From Nocardioides terrigena (GTDB lineage Bacteria; Actinomycetota; Actinomycetes; Propionibacteriales; Nocardioidaceae), in assembly GCF_003047265.1 (NCBI RefSeq), contig NZ_PZYY01000012.1, forward strand, positions 49,603 to 113,602: a stretch of 64,000 bases of DNA. Direction: 5' to 3'. How positions within the stretch are numbered: position 1 is the stretch's first letter; every line of letters starts with the position of its first letter. Position numbers and translations under genes: made by a program. The notes below the pieces were generated by a model. It made no database searches, was not told the origin of the DNA, and worked only from the letters and a program-made list of their open reading frames with translations. This document shows, in pieces, positions 28,031 through 42,881 of the stretch.

Positions 28031-29377
28031 TCAGAGGGCGAGCTGGGCCTTGACCACGTCCGCGAGCCGGTGGGCCACGGAGTCGGCCGTCTCGAGCGAC
28101 GGTGCCTCGACCATCACGCGCACCAGCGCCTCGGTCCCGGAGGGCCGCAGCAGGATCCGGCCGGTGTCGCCGAGCGCGGCCTCCTCCTCGGCGACCGCCG
28201 CGGCGAGCACGGCGTCGTCGTCAGTGCGGGCCTTGTCGACGCCCGGGACGTTGACCAGGACCTGCGGCAACCGGGTCATCACGCCCGCCAGGGACTGGAG
28301 CGACTGGCCGGTCGCGGCCATCCGCTCGAGCACCTTGAGCGCGGTGAGGATGCCGTCGCCGGTGGTGGCGTGGTCCGAGAGGATCACGTGCCCCGACTGC
28401 TCGCCGCCGAGGGAGTAGCCCGAGACCTTCATGGCCTCGAGGACGTAGCGGTCGCCGACCTTGGTCTGGCGCACCCCGATCCCGGCACCGCGCAGCGCCT
28501 GCACGAAGCCGAGGTTGCTCATCACCGTCGCCACGACGGTGTCCTTGGCGAGCAGACCCTGGTCGCGCAGGGCGAGGGCGAGGACGGCGAGGATCTGGTC
28601 GCCGTCGACGACGTTGCCCTCGTGGTCGACGGCCAGGCAGCGGTCGGAGTCGCCGTCGAGGCCGAAGCCGGCGTCGGCGCCGTGCTCCACGACCGCGCGC
28701 TGCAGGGAGCCGAGGTGCGTCGAGCCGCAGTTGTCGTTGATGTTGAGACCGTCGGGGGACGCGTGGATCGCGATCACCTCGGCGCCGGCGTCGCGCAGCG
28801 CGAGCGGGCCTGCCTCGTACGCCGCACCCTCGGCGCAGTCGAGCACGACCTTGAGGCCGTCGAGGGGCTTCGTCGTGGCCGCTACCAGGTGGGCGGCGTA
28901 GTCGGTGACCGCGGCGTCGTACGTCGTGACGCGGCCGACGTCACCACCGGTGGGGCGCTGCCACTGCTCGCGCATCCGGCGCTCGATGGCGACCTCGATC
29001 GCGTCGTCGAGCTTGTGGCCCCCACGGGCCAGGAACTTGATGCCGTTGTCTGGCATCGGGTTGTGCGAGGCCGAGAGCATGACGCCGAGGTCGGCGCCGA
29101 GCTTGTCGGTCAGGTGCGCGACCCCCGGGGTCGGCAGGACACCCAGCAGCAGCACGTCGACGCCCGCCGAGGCGAGGCCGGCGACGACGGCCGCCTCCAG
29201 GAACTGTCCCGAGATGCGCGTGTCCCGGCCGACCACGGCTCGGGGGCGGTGCCCCGCGAACTCCCCGAGGTCGGCCAGGACATGGGCAGCGGCAACGGAA
29301 AGGTCCAGGGCCAGCTCCGCCGTCAAGGAGGCGTTCGCCAGGCCCCGGACCCCGTCCGTGCCGAAGAGTCGAGTCAC
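28031..29377 (-). CDS. glmM: Phosphoglucosamine mutase
   Basis: A 448-residue mutase that converts glucosamine-6-phosphate to glucosamine-1-phosphate for UDP-GlcNAc synthesis. It starts TRLFGTDGVRGLANASLTAE; the phosphoserine loop is GVMLSASHNPMPDNGIKFL (about residue 102). The metal loop is FGLDGDSDRCLAVDHEGN and the sugar loop GGEQSGHVILSDH; RPSGTEALVRVMVEA binds phosphate. It lies downstream of rpsI by 18 bases, as in other actinobacteria, and two genes upstream of glmS. Confidence 0.98.
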   Translation of the reverse strand: MTRLFGTDGVRGLANASLTAELALDLSVAAAHVLADLGEFAGHRPRAVVGRDTRISGQFLEAAVVAGLASAGVDVLLLGVLPTPGVAHLTDKLGADLGVMLSASHNPMPDNGIKFLARGGHKLDDAIEVAIERRMREQWQRPTGGDVGRVTTYDAAVTDYAAHLVAATTKPLDGLKVVLDCAEGAAYEAGPLALRDAGAEVIAIHASPDGLNINDNCGSTHLGSLQRAVVEHGADAGFGLDGDSDRCLAVDHEGNVVDGDQILAVLALALRDQGLLAKDTVVATVMSNLGFVQALRGAGIGVRQTKVGDRYVLEAMKVSGYSLGGEQSGHVILSDHATTGDGILTALKVLERMAATGQSLQSLAGVMTRLPQVLVNVPGVDKARTDDDAVLAAAVAEEEAALGDTGRILLRPSGTEALVRVMVEAPSLETADSVAHRLADVVKAQLAL

Positions 29378-29395
29378 GATTCTCGACTCAGCCGA

Positions 29396-29902
29396 TCAGC
29401 GCTTGCTGAACTGCGAGGCCTTGCGGGCCTTCTTGAGACCGGCCTTCTTGCGCTCGACGGCGCGGGCGTCACGCGTGAGCAGCCCGGCCTTCTTGAGCGT
29501 CGCGCGGTTGGCGTCGACGTCCACGGCGTTGAGCGACCGGGCGATGCCGAGGCGGAGCGCGCCGGCCTGACCGGCGATGCCGCCACCGTGGATGCGGGCG
29601 ATCACGTCGAAGCGACCCTCGAGCTGCAGGCTGGTGAACGGCTCGTTCACGATCTGCTGGTGCAGCTTGTTGGGGAAGTAGCTGTCGAGCGAGCGGCCGT
29701 TGACCGTGATCTCGCCGGTGCCCGGAACGATCCGGACGCGGGCGACGGCCTCCTTGCGACGACCGGTGGCGCCGGCGGGCGCGATGGTCGCCGGGCGGGC
29801 CGGGGTGTCGGCGGACGGGGAGCTCTCGGAGCTGTAGGCAACGCCCTCGGCGTTGGTCTCGTAGGTCTCCTCGACCTCGGTGCTCTCGATGTTGTCAGTC
29901 AT
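29396..29902 (-). CDS. rpsI: 30S ribosomal protein S9
   Basis: A 168-residue S9 protein. The core begins at about residue 45 with GATGRRKEAVARVRIVPGTG and ends KKAGLKKARKASQFSKR, the basic tail that reaches the tRNA anticodon loop in the P site. The N-terminal 40 residues are an acidic, Ser/Thr/Glu-rich extension typical of actinobacterial S9. It is second in the rplM-rpsI operon, 21 bases after rplM. Confidence 0.98.
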   Translation of the reverse strand: MTDNIESTEVEETYETNAEGVAYSSESSPSADTPARPATIAPAGATGRRKEAVARVRIVPGTGEITVNGRSLDSYFPNKLHQQIVNEPFTSLQLEGRFDVIARIHGGGIAGQAGALRLGIARSLNAVDVDANRATLKKAGLLTRDARAVERKKAGLKKARKASQFSKR

Positions 29903-29923
29903 TGAGTGAGTCCTCGATCGGGA

Positions 29924-30367
29924 TTACTGGGAGACCTGGGAGATCTCGAACGGGATGGCCTGCTGGGCCGCGTGGGGGTGGTTCGGGCCGCTGTAGACCT
30001 TGAGCTTCTTGAGCACCTGGCGGCCGAGCTTGTTCTTGGGGAGCATGCCCCAGACCGCGTTCTCGATCGCCTTGCGGGCGTCCTTCTCGAGCAGCTCACC
30101 GAACGGCGTGGCGGACAGGCCGCCCGGGTAGCCGGAGTGGCGGTAGGCCAGCTTGGTGACCTTCTTGTTGCCCGAGAGGGCGACCTTCTCCGCGTTGACG
30201 ATGATGACGAAGTCACCCATGTCCATGTGCGGGGCGAAGGTCGGCTTGTGCTTGCCGCGGAGGAGGTTGGCGGTCTGGACGGCGAGGCGTCCCAGGACGA
30301 CGTCGGTGGCGTCGATGACGAGCCACTCTCGCTGGATGTCAGCGGGCTTGGGGCTGTACGTGCGCAC
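29924..30367 (-). CDS. rplM: 50S ribosomal protein L13
   Basis: A 147-residue L13 starting at GTG 30367; this gives the normal N-terminus RTYSPKPADIQREWLVIDA. Other signatures are VLGRLAVQTANLLRGKHKP, GDFVIIVNAEKVALSGNK and NAVWGMLPKNKLGRQVLKKL. Longer readings upstream have no matching sequence. A leader of about 150 bases, with a hairpin at 30395-30418, separates it from a good promoter at 30520-30549. Confidence 0.97.
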   Translation of the reverse strand: MRTYSPKPADIQREWLVIDATDVVLGRLAVQTANLLRGKHKPTFAPHMDMGDFVIIVNAEKVALSGNKKVTKLAYRHSGYPGGLSATPFGELLEKDARKAIENAVWGMLPKNKLGRQVLKKLKVYSGPNHPHAAQQAIPFEISQVSQ

Positions 30368-30394
30368 GGCTGTATCCCGTTCTCGTTCGTAGGT

Positions 30395-30418
30395 CCGGGT
30401 GGAAGGTGTCCCACCCGG
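30395..30418 (-). promoter_or_regulatory. Leader hairpin upstream of rplM
   Basis: CCGGGTGG and CCACCCGG form an 8-bp stem with an 8-base loop, 28 bases before the L13 start codon and inside its probable untranslated leader. L13 operons are autoregulated through leader RNA in some bacteria; a similar role here is inference. Confidence 0.4.
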
Positions 30419-30519
30419 TGTGCTGCGGCGACTTCTGACGAACACTGCCCGGCTCATGATCGTCCGGGTCTGCACCCTCGGTCGTGCGGACCGGGGCGCG
30501 GCAGGAGACGCGACCCCCA

Positions 30520-30549
30520 AGACTACGGCGCTCGCGCGAGGAGGGTCAA
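30520..30549 (-). promoter_or_regulatory. Probable promoter of rplM-rpsI
   Basis: On the minus strand TTGACC (30549-30544) is separated by 18 bases from TAGTCT (30525-30520), a good match to a housekeeping sigma-A-type promoter. It lies about 150 bases upstream of rplM. The rest of the 303-base region between rplM and gltA shows only the leader hairpin and, next to gltA, its AGGAG ribosome site; no further gene is visible. Confidence 0.55.
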
Positions 30550-30670
30550 AACGACGCAGGGGCGGCGTCCACCCACGGCGGTGTCCACGAACGGCAGGGG
30601 CGGGTTAGCGCCGTCCGCTGGGTCGCGGCTAGGTTGGTCGGGAATCCCACGAACCCAGCAAGGAGCCGAC

Positions 30671-31978
<1,308 letters not shown>

Positions 31979-32001
31979 GCCTTCACTGACACCGGTCCCG
32001 T

Positions 32002-32038
32002 ACGACGCCCCCGACAGGTCTCCTGTCGGGGGCGTCGT
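32002..32038. terminator. Terminator of gltA, shared with the convergent regulator gene
   Basis: ACGACGCCCCCGACAGG (32002-32018) pairs perfectly with 32022-32038 around a TCT loop. It lies 24 bases after the gltA stop and 16 bases before the end of the minus-strand regulator gene, so it can act in both directions. Confidence 0.85.
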
Positions 32039-32053
32039 GCGTCCGGGGCCGGG

Positions 32054-32356
32054 TCAGCCGGGAAGGTCGGCGGTCGAGGCCAGCCGCTGGAGCTCGGCGA
32101 CGTGGCCGGCGAACGCCGCCCGTCCCGGCCTGGTGAGGCTGGCCCACGTCCGCACCCGACCCGACCCGCTCGGCTTGTCCAGCACCACGTAGCCCGCGTC
32201 CACCAGCACCTTGAGGTGTTTGCTGAGCACCGAGTCGGCGACCCCGAGCGACTCGCGCAGGGTGGTGAACTCGGCCTTGTCGACGGAGGCGAGGATCGCG
32301 CAGACCCTCAGGCGGTGGGGCGCGTGGACCACCTCGTCGAAGCGGGGCGTCGTCAC
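32054..32356 (-). CDS. Winged-helix transcriptional regulator (ArsR/MarR-like)
   Basis: A 100-residue DNA-binding protein. FDEVVHAPHRLRVCAILASV, FTTLRESLGVADSVLSKHLK (the recognition helix region) and the wing GYVVLDKPSGSGRVRTWASL identify the single-domain winged helix seen in regulators annotated as HTH_34/ArsR-like. The GTG start overlaps the stop of the membrane protein gene upstream by 4 bases, so the two form one operon. A perfect 12-bp inverted repeat at 32815-32848 at the operon start is the likely operator for this protein. Confidence 0.88.
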   Translation of the reverse strand: MTTPRFDEVVHAPHRLRVCAILASVDKAEFTTLRESLGVADSVLSKHLKVLVDAGYVVLDKPSGSGRVRTWASLTRPGRAAFAGHVAELQRLASTADLPG

Positions 32357-32817
32357 GCGGGGTCCCGACGGGCCCGCCGCCGCAGGTCGTTGCGGTAGGT
32401 GGCGTCGTACAGGAGGCCGAGGACCACCGTGGAGACGAGCACGGAGAGGGCCAGCGCCAGGACCATCCCGGTCGCGACGCCGTCGACGAAGGCGACGCAC
32501 AGGACCGGCACCATCATGGCGAGGGCGAACGCCGCGAGGGCGAGTCCGCTGCGCAGCCCGGCGGGCTTCGAGATCGAGATGCCGGTGTGGCCGGCGTACG
32601 CCCGGACCAGCCAACCCGAGCCGAGGGCGACCGCGAGGGCCGACAGGACGGCCGGCAGGCCTCCCACCAGTCCGTAGACCAGGACCATCTGCGCGACGAG
32701 CAGGCCGACCGCCGGGTAGTACCAGCGGGGCGTGGTCATCCGGTCCGCGAGCTCCTGGCGGGACGCGTCGATCGAGTCGAGGGAGCGGCGGGCGTCGTCG
32801 GCCGAGATGCTTTCCAT
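32353..32817 (-). CDS. Four-helix membrane protein, partner of the winged-helix regulator
   Basis: A 154-residue integral membrane protein with about four helices (WYYPAVGLLVAQMVLVYGLV, PAVLSALAVALGSGWLV, AAFALAMMVPVLCVAFV and VLALALSVLVSTVVLGLLY) and an N-terminal cytoplasmic stretch of about 38 residues (DDARRSLDSIDASRQELADR). Start at ATG 32817 is preferred, with AGG upstream; an in-frame ATG at 32847 sits in the other arm of the palindrome. Membrane partners coupled to such regulators are common in actinobacteria but their job is unknown. Confidence 0.82.
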   Translation of the reverse strand: MESISADDARRSLDSIDASRQELADRMTTPRWYYPAVGLLVAQMVLVYGLVGGLPAVLSALAVALGSGWLVRAYAGHTGISISKPAGLRSGLALAAFALAMMVPVLCVAFVDGVATGMVLALALSVLVSTVVLGLLYDATYRNDLRRRARRDPA

Positions 32818-32848
32818 GACGGAAAGCCTAGCAAGACTTTCCGTCATG
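32815..32848 (-). promoter_or_regulatory. Perfect palindromic operator at the regulator operon start
   Basis: CATGACGGAAAG (32815-32826), 10 bases, then CTTTCCGTCATG (32837-32848). The 12-bp arms are exactly complementary. The site overlaps the start codon of the membrane protein gene. Binding by the winged-helix protein encoded in the operon would block its own transcription or translation start (inference). Confidence 0.75.
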
Positions 32849-32862
32849 GCAAGCGTTCGGCG

Positions 32863-38547
<5,685 letters not shown>

Positions 38548-38639
38548 GAAGAACTCCCGAGAGGTGGAGCAGGTGGATGTGGCGGACGTCACGTTAGCCG
38601 GTCACTAGACTCCCGTCCTCACGGACCGGGGAGGGGACT

Positions 38640-40973
38640 GTGGCGGGGACGCCGACGGAGGACGACACGACCTCGCTGGCCGCCGTCCTGCGTGCGCTGC
38701 GCGAGCGCGCCGGTCTCTCGCAGGAGGAGCTGGCCCGTCGGGCGGGCCTCAGCACCCACGCCGTCAGCGCCCTGGAGCGGGGCACCCGCACCCGGCCCTA
38801 CCCGCACACCCTCCGGTCCCTGTCGGCGGCGCTGTCGCTCCCGGAGGCCGACCACGCCCGGCTGATCGCGTCGGTGCCGCCGCGCGCACGGCCCGCACGC
38901 GCCGCCTCGGACGCCGCCACCGCACGCCCGCGGGACCTGCCGGTCCCGACCACTGCCCTCCTGGGCCGCGACGACGACGTGCGCCGCGTGGGTCGCCTCC
39001 TCGCCGAGCACCGGCTCGTGACCCTGAGCGGTACAGGAGGGGTCGGCAAGACTCGCCTGGCGCTCGCGGTCGCCGCCGACGTCCGGGACCGCTACGCCGA
39101 CGGCGTCACCCTCGTCGAGCTGGCGCCGCTGATGGAGCCGTCGGCAGTGCTGCCCGCCGTCGCCGACGCGGTCGAGGCGACCCGCGGGGTTGGGCGCACC
39201 GTCGCCGAGGACGTCGTCGAGCGGGTCCGGGGCCAGCACCTGCTGCTGGTCCTCGACAACCTCGAGCACCTCCTGGACGCCGCCCCGGAGGTCGCCGCGC
39301 TGATCGAGGCGGCACCCGACCTCACCGTGCTCGCCACCAGCCGCGCACCCCTGCGCGTGCGCGGCGAGACCGAGGTCGCCGTCGAGCCGCTCGAGCTGCC
39401 GTCCGCGACCACGTCCACGGCCGCGTCACCGGCCGCGCGGCTCCTGCTCGAGCGCGCCGGCGCGGTGAGCCCCGGGTGGGGCACCGACCCCGCCGAGGAG
39501 GCCGCCGTCGCGGCGACCTGCGTCCGCCTCGCGGGCCTGCCGCTCGCCCTCGAGCTCGCCGCCGCCCGCGCCCGGCTCCTCGACCCGGCCACCCTGCTCA
39601 CCCGTCTCGACAGCGCGCTGCGGGAGGGCCCGCGCGACCTGCCGGCCCGGCAGCGCACCATGCGCGCCACGCTGGACTGGAGCCACGGGCTGCTCGGCGA
39701 GGACGAGCGGCGGTTGCTGCGACTGCTGGGGGTCTTCGTCGGCGGCTTCACCCTCGCCGACCTCGAGGACGTCGTCGCGCGCACCGGGGAACCTGCGGGC
39801 TCGTCGGTGGCACTGCTGGAGTCACTGGTCGAGCACTCGCTGGTGATCGCCGCGCCGGGCGGCACGCGCTTCCGGATGCTGGAGCCGGTGGCGCAGTACG
39901 CCCGCGCGCTGCTCGTCGAGGCCGGGGAGTGGGACGCGGCCGCCACCGCCCACGCCGCCCACTTCCTCGCCATGGCCGAGGCCACGGGTCCCCGCTACCG
40001 CGACGAGGGCCAGGTGGCCGCCCTCGCCCGGATCGACCCCGAGCACCCCAACCTCACCGCCGCCGCCGAGCGGATGCTCGTCGCCGGCGACGTGGAGGGC
40101 GCGGCCCGGATGGCCTGGGCGCTGTGGCTCTACTGGTGGCTGCGCGGCCACCACGGCCACGGTCGGCGGCTCGCCGAGGCGGTGCTCGCCCGGGGCGGGA
40201 TGGCCGACGACGTGCACGCCCGGGCCGCGCTGGCCGCTGCGACGATGTGCTTCGCGATGGACGACGTGGACGCGGCCCTGCACTGGTGGCAGGACGCCCA
40301 CCGGCACTCCACCGGCAACCCGGTCATCGACTCCAACTCCGTCGCCGGGATCGGGCTGGCCGCCCTCGCGCGCGGCGACGTGGTGACCGCCCGCGAGCAG
40401 TTCATCGCCGCCCTCGACCTCGCGGCGCGGGGCGGTGAGGAGTCGGAGTGGACGTGGGCGCTCGCCCACATCTGGCTGGGGACCGTGGCGCTGCTGCTGG
40501 GCGATCCCGACGAGGCCGTACGCCGGGTGGAGGCCGGACTGGCGTCCGCACGCAGGCGCGGCGACCGGCTGGCGTCGTACATCGCGCTCTACAACCTCTG
40601 CCAGGTCGAGCTGACGCGCGGCGAGCACGCCCGCGCCCGCCGGCACCTCGAGGAGGGCCTGCGCCTCTCCACCGAGACCGGTGACCAGGCCAACCTCGCC
40701 TACCTGCTCGACGCGCTGGCGACCATCGAGGCCGCCGAGGGCACCGTGTCGCGGGTCCCGCTGCTGCTCGGCGCCGCCCAGGGGATCCGCGAGACCATCG
40801 GGTCCCGCGGCTACGGCTACTACCGACCGGACCCGGACGTCCTCGCCGCTGCCGAGGCCGCGGCCCGGCAGCGCCTCGGCACCGACCGGTACGACGACGC
40901 GCTGGACGCCGGCCGGGCGCTCGCGCCGGAGCAGGCCGCCCACCTCGCGCTCGGGGGCCACCACCCGGCCTGA
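38640..40973 (+). CDS. HTH/NB-ARC/TPR transcriptional regulator (STAND family)
   Basis: A 777-residue regulator. An XRE-type helix-turn-helix fills residues 12-65 (LRERAGLSQEELARRAGLST then HAVSALERGTRTRPYP). An NB-ARC-type ATPase follows: Walker A LSGTGGVGKTRLALAVA (about 128), Walker B LLLVLDNLEHLLD (about 201) and GLPLALELAAARARLL. The last 350 residues are TPR-like helices. STAND regulators switch by nucleotide and partner binding. It lies 92 bases from the divergent amylopullulanase gene and upstream of a membrane protein and a sigma factor, so it may control either side (inference). The GTG start follows GGGGAGGGGACT. Confidence 0.9.
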   Translation: MAGTPTEDDTTSLAAVLRALRERAGLSQEELARRAGLSTHAVSALERGTRTRPYPHTLRSLSAALSLPEADHARLIASVPPRARPARAASDAATARPRDLPVPTTALLGRDDDVRRVGRLLAEHRLVTLSGTGGVGKTRLALAVAADVRDRYADGVTLVELAPLMEPSAVLPAVADAVEATRGVGRTVAEDVVERVRGQHLLLVLDNLEHLLDAAPEVAALIEAAPDLTVLATSRAPLRVRGETEVAVEPLELPSATTSTAASPAARLLLERAGAVSPGWGTDPAEEAAVAATCVRLAGLPLALELAAARARLLDPATLLTRLDSALREGPRDLPARQRTMRATLDWSHGLLGEDERRLLRLLGVFVGGFTLADLEDVVARTGEPAGSSVALLESLVEHSLVIAAPGGTRFRMLEPVAQYARALLVEAGEWDAAATAHAAHFLAMAEATGPRYRDEGQVAALARIDPEHPNLTAAAERMLVAGDVEGAARMAWALWLYWWLRGHHGHGRRLAEAVLARGGMADDVHARAALAAATMCFAMDDVDAALHWWQDAHRHSTGNPVIDSNSVAGIGLAALARGDVVTAREQFIAALDLAARGGEESEWTWALAHIWLGTVALLLGDPDEAVRRVEAGLASARRRGDRLASYIALYNLCQVELTRGEHARARRHLEEGLRLSTETGDQANLAYLLDALATIEAAEGTVSRVPLLLGAAQGIRETIGSRGYGYYRPDPDVLAAAEAAARQRLGTDRYDDALDAGRALAPEQAAHLALGGHHPA

Positions 40974-41087
40974 CGCGCACCCGCACACCACCCGTACACC
41001 TCCGGCTGTGCGTGGTGCGGCGACCCGGTGTCGACCGACAGTGGGGACGCGGCCGACCGGCCGCGCACCCACCGTCAAGGAGACGCC

Positions 41088-41768
41088 GTGACCACCACCC
41101 TCGAGCCCGGCACCGCGCCGGGCACCTCCACCGTGCCGACCGGCCGCGGCTGGGCCGTCGCCGGCCTGGTCGCGGGCCTGTCCGGCATCGCGTCCGTCGC
41201 CGCCAGCATGGGGACCGGAGCCGTCTACGAGCCGGGCATCGCCGGCGACGCGCCTGCCATCACCGAGCGGCTGGCCGAGCTGACCGGACAGATCATGGCC
41301 TTCCACGTCGCCACCATGGTCTCGGCGCTGCTGGTGGTCGTCTTCGCCGCCGGGCTGCACCGCGACCTGGCGGGCCGACTGCCCACGAGCAGCACACTGC
41401 CGATGGTCGCGTCCTCCGGACTGCTGCTCGTGGCCGCCGCGCAGCTGCTCGGCTCCGGTCTCACCACGGAGTTCGTCTTCGGCGTGCAGGACCCCGAGCA
41501 GCTCGTGCCGGAGACGGCCGTCCTGTTCGGCCACTGGATCGGCACCATCCCGTGGCTGTGGGGCACCGCCGGGCTCACCGCCGTCGCCCTCGGGCTGGCG
41601 TCGCGCGCGGGCGGCTGCCCCCGCTGGCTGGGGCTGCTCGGCTACGGCCTCGGCGGGCTGATGCTGCTCATCGCGGTGAGCCCGCTGCAGTACATGGCCG
41701 GCATGGTCGGACCGGTCTGGCTGACCGTCACCGCGATCGGCCTGCTCGTCTCCCGCCGGGCCCGCTGA
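41088..41768 (+). CDS. Multi-pass membrane protein of unknown function
   Basis: A 226-residue membrane protein starting at GTG 41088, preceded by AAGGAG. After a 20-residue tail there are six likely helices (WAVAGLVAGLSGIASVAAS; IMAFHVATMVSALLVVVFAA; LPMVASSGLLLVAAAQLLGS; IGTIPWLWGTAGLTAVALGL; LLGYGLGGLMLLIAVSPLQ; VWLTVTAIGLLVS). I do not recognise a conserved functional motif; DUF-type small membrane proteins of this shape are frequent in actinobacteria. It is 7 bases from the sigma factor gene downstream, so a functional link such as anti-sigma or sensor is possible but unproven. Confidence 0.82.
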   Translation: MTTTLEPGTAPGTSTVPTGRGWAVAGLVAGLSGIASVAASMGTGAVYEPGIAGDAPAITERLAELTGQIMAFHVATMVSALLVVVFAAGLHRDLAGRLPTSSTLPMVASSGLLLVAAAQLLGSGLTTEFVFGVQDPEQLVPETAVLFGHWIGTIPWLWGTAGLTAVALGLASRAGGCPRWLGLLGYGLGGLMLLIAVSPLQYMAGMVGPVWLTVTAIGLLVSRRAR

Positions 41769-41775
41769 GCCGATC

Positions 41776-42282
41776 ATGACGACCACCGGCTTCGCCGACT
41801 GGGTGGCCCAGCGGAGACCCACCCTGCTGCGGGCCGCCGTGGCCATCACCGGTGACCCGCACCGGGCCGAGGACGTGCTCCAGGGCGCGCTCCTGCGGGT
41901 GCTGCCCCACTGGTCCTCGATCCGGGACGGGGGCGCGGCCGACGCGTACGTGCGCCGGACGATGCTGCACCAGCACATCAGCTGGTGCCGGCAGCCGGCG
42001 TACCGCCACGAGTCGGTGCGCAGCGAGGTCCCCGAGCCCACGGGGGGCGGGCTCGGGGCCTCGCCCCCGGGGGATGTCCCCGGGGAGCTGTGGCCGCTCG
42101 TCGCCGCGCTGCCGCCCCGGCAGCGCAGCACCGTGGCGCTGCGCTTCTACGAGGGGCTGTCGGTCGCCGAGACCGCGACCGCCCTCGGCTGCTCCCCCGG
42201 CACGGTCAAGTCCAACACCCACCACGCCCTGGCCCACCTGCGCGCCATGATCGAGCACGACGACCTCCCGGTCGCCGGCTGA
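41776..42282 (+). CDS. SigE-family ECF RNA polymerase sigma factor (third copy)
   Basis: A 168-residue sigma factor with region 2 (LLRAAVAITGDPHRAEDVLQ, then YVRRTMLHQHISWCRQP) and region 4 (LPPRQRSTVALRFYEGLSVA, then GCSPGTVKSNTHHALAHLR). It is related to the products at 1359 and 11498 but lacks the paired propeller protein. Here it sits between a membrane protein (7 bases upstream) and a GNAT-like gene (17 bases downstream). No TGCAACC promoter-like block was seen upstream of this cluster. Confidence 0.9.
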   Translation: MTTTGFADWVAQRRPTLLRAAVAITGDPHRAEDVLQGALLRVLPHWSSIRDGGAADAYVRRTMLHQHISWCRQPAYRHESVRSEVPEPTGGGLGASPPGDVPGELWPLVAALPPRQRSTVALRFYEGLSVAETATALGCSPGTVKSNTHHALAHLRAMIEHDDLPVAG

Positions 42283-42299
42283 CACCGAGAGGTCCACCC

Positions 42300-42815
42300 A
42301 TGTCCACCACGCCGACCACGGGCTGGCTGCCCGCGTCCTTCGTCCACCCCACCCACGTGGAGGTCGGGCTCGGGCACCACCTGCGCCCGATCCGGGCCGA
42401 GGACGTCGACCTCGACATGGTGGCGGTGATGGGGTCGCGCGAGCGGCTGTGGGGGATCTACGGCGACGCCTGGGGGTGGCCGCCGGCCTCGATGACGCGC
42501 GAGCAGGACCGCGAGGACCTGGCCCGGCACGCCGCCGAGATGGTGACCCACGAGTCGTTCAACTACGCCCTCCTCGACACCGACGAGACGGCGCTGCTCG
42601 GCTGCGTCTACATCGATCCCCCGGAGAAGCCGGGGGCGGACGCCGAGATCTCGTGGTGGGTGGTCGACGAGTGCGTCGGCACCGAGCTCGAGGCCGCGCT
42701 CGACGTGCTGGTCCCCCACTGGATCGCGACCGACTGGCCGCTCGAGCGGCCGAGGTACGTCGGACGCGACCTGTCGTGGGCGGAGTGGGCGGCGCTGCCC
42801 GACCTGCCCCGCTGA
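42300..42815 (+). CDS. GNAT-like N-acetyltransferase
   Basis: A 171-residue protein with AGAGG upstream of its ATG. LRPIRAEDVDLDMVAVMGSR starts the fold, FNYALLDTDETALLGCVYID is the central strand pair, and EISWWVVDECVGTELEAALD occupies the acetyl-CoA-loop position. The loop does not show the usual Q/R-x-x-G-x-G/A glycines, so cofactor binding could be atypical or lost. It follows the sigma factor closely and is probably cotranscribed. Substrate unknown. Confidence 0.72.
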   Translation: MSTTPTTGWLPASFVHPTHVEVGLGHHLRPIRAEDVDLDMVAVMGSRERLWGIYGDAWGWPPASMTREQDREDLARHAAEMVTHESFNYALLDTDETALLGCVYIDPPEKPGADAEISWWVVDECVGTELEAALDVLVPHWIATDWPLERPRYVGRDLSWAEWAALPDLPR

Positions 42816-42881
42816 CGACGTCAAGGGACCTTCCCAGCCCGCTCTCAGGCAGGACACAGGGTCACGCCACACACTCGGAGC

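Noticed and set aside
27734..29905. 723-codon open frame opposite glmM and rpsI
   Set aside because: It covers three well-identified genes in reverse and has no domain; a composition artefact.
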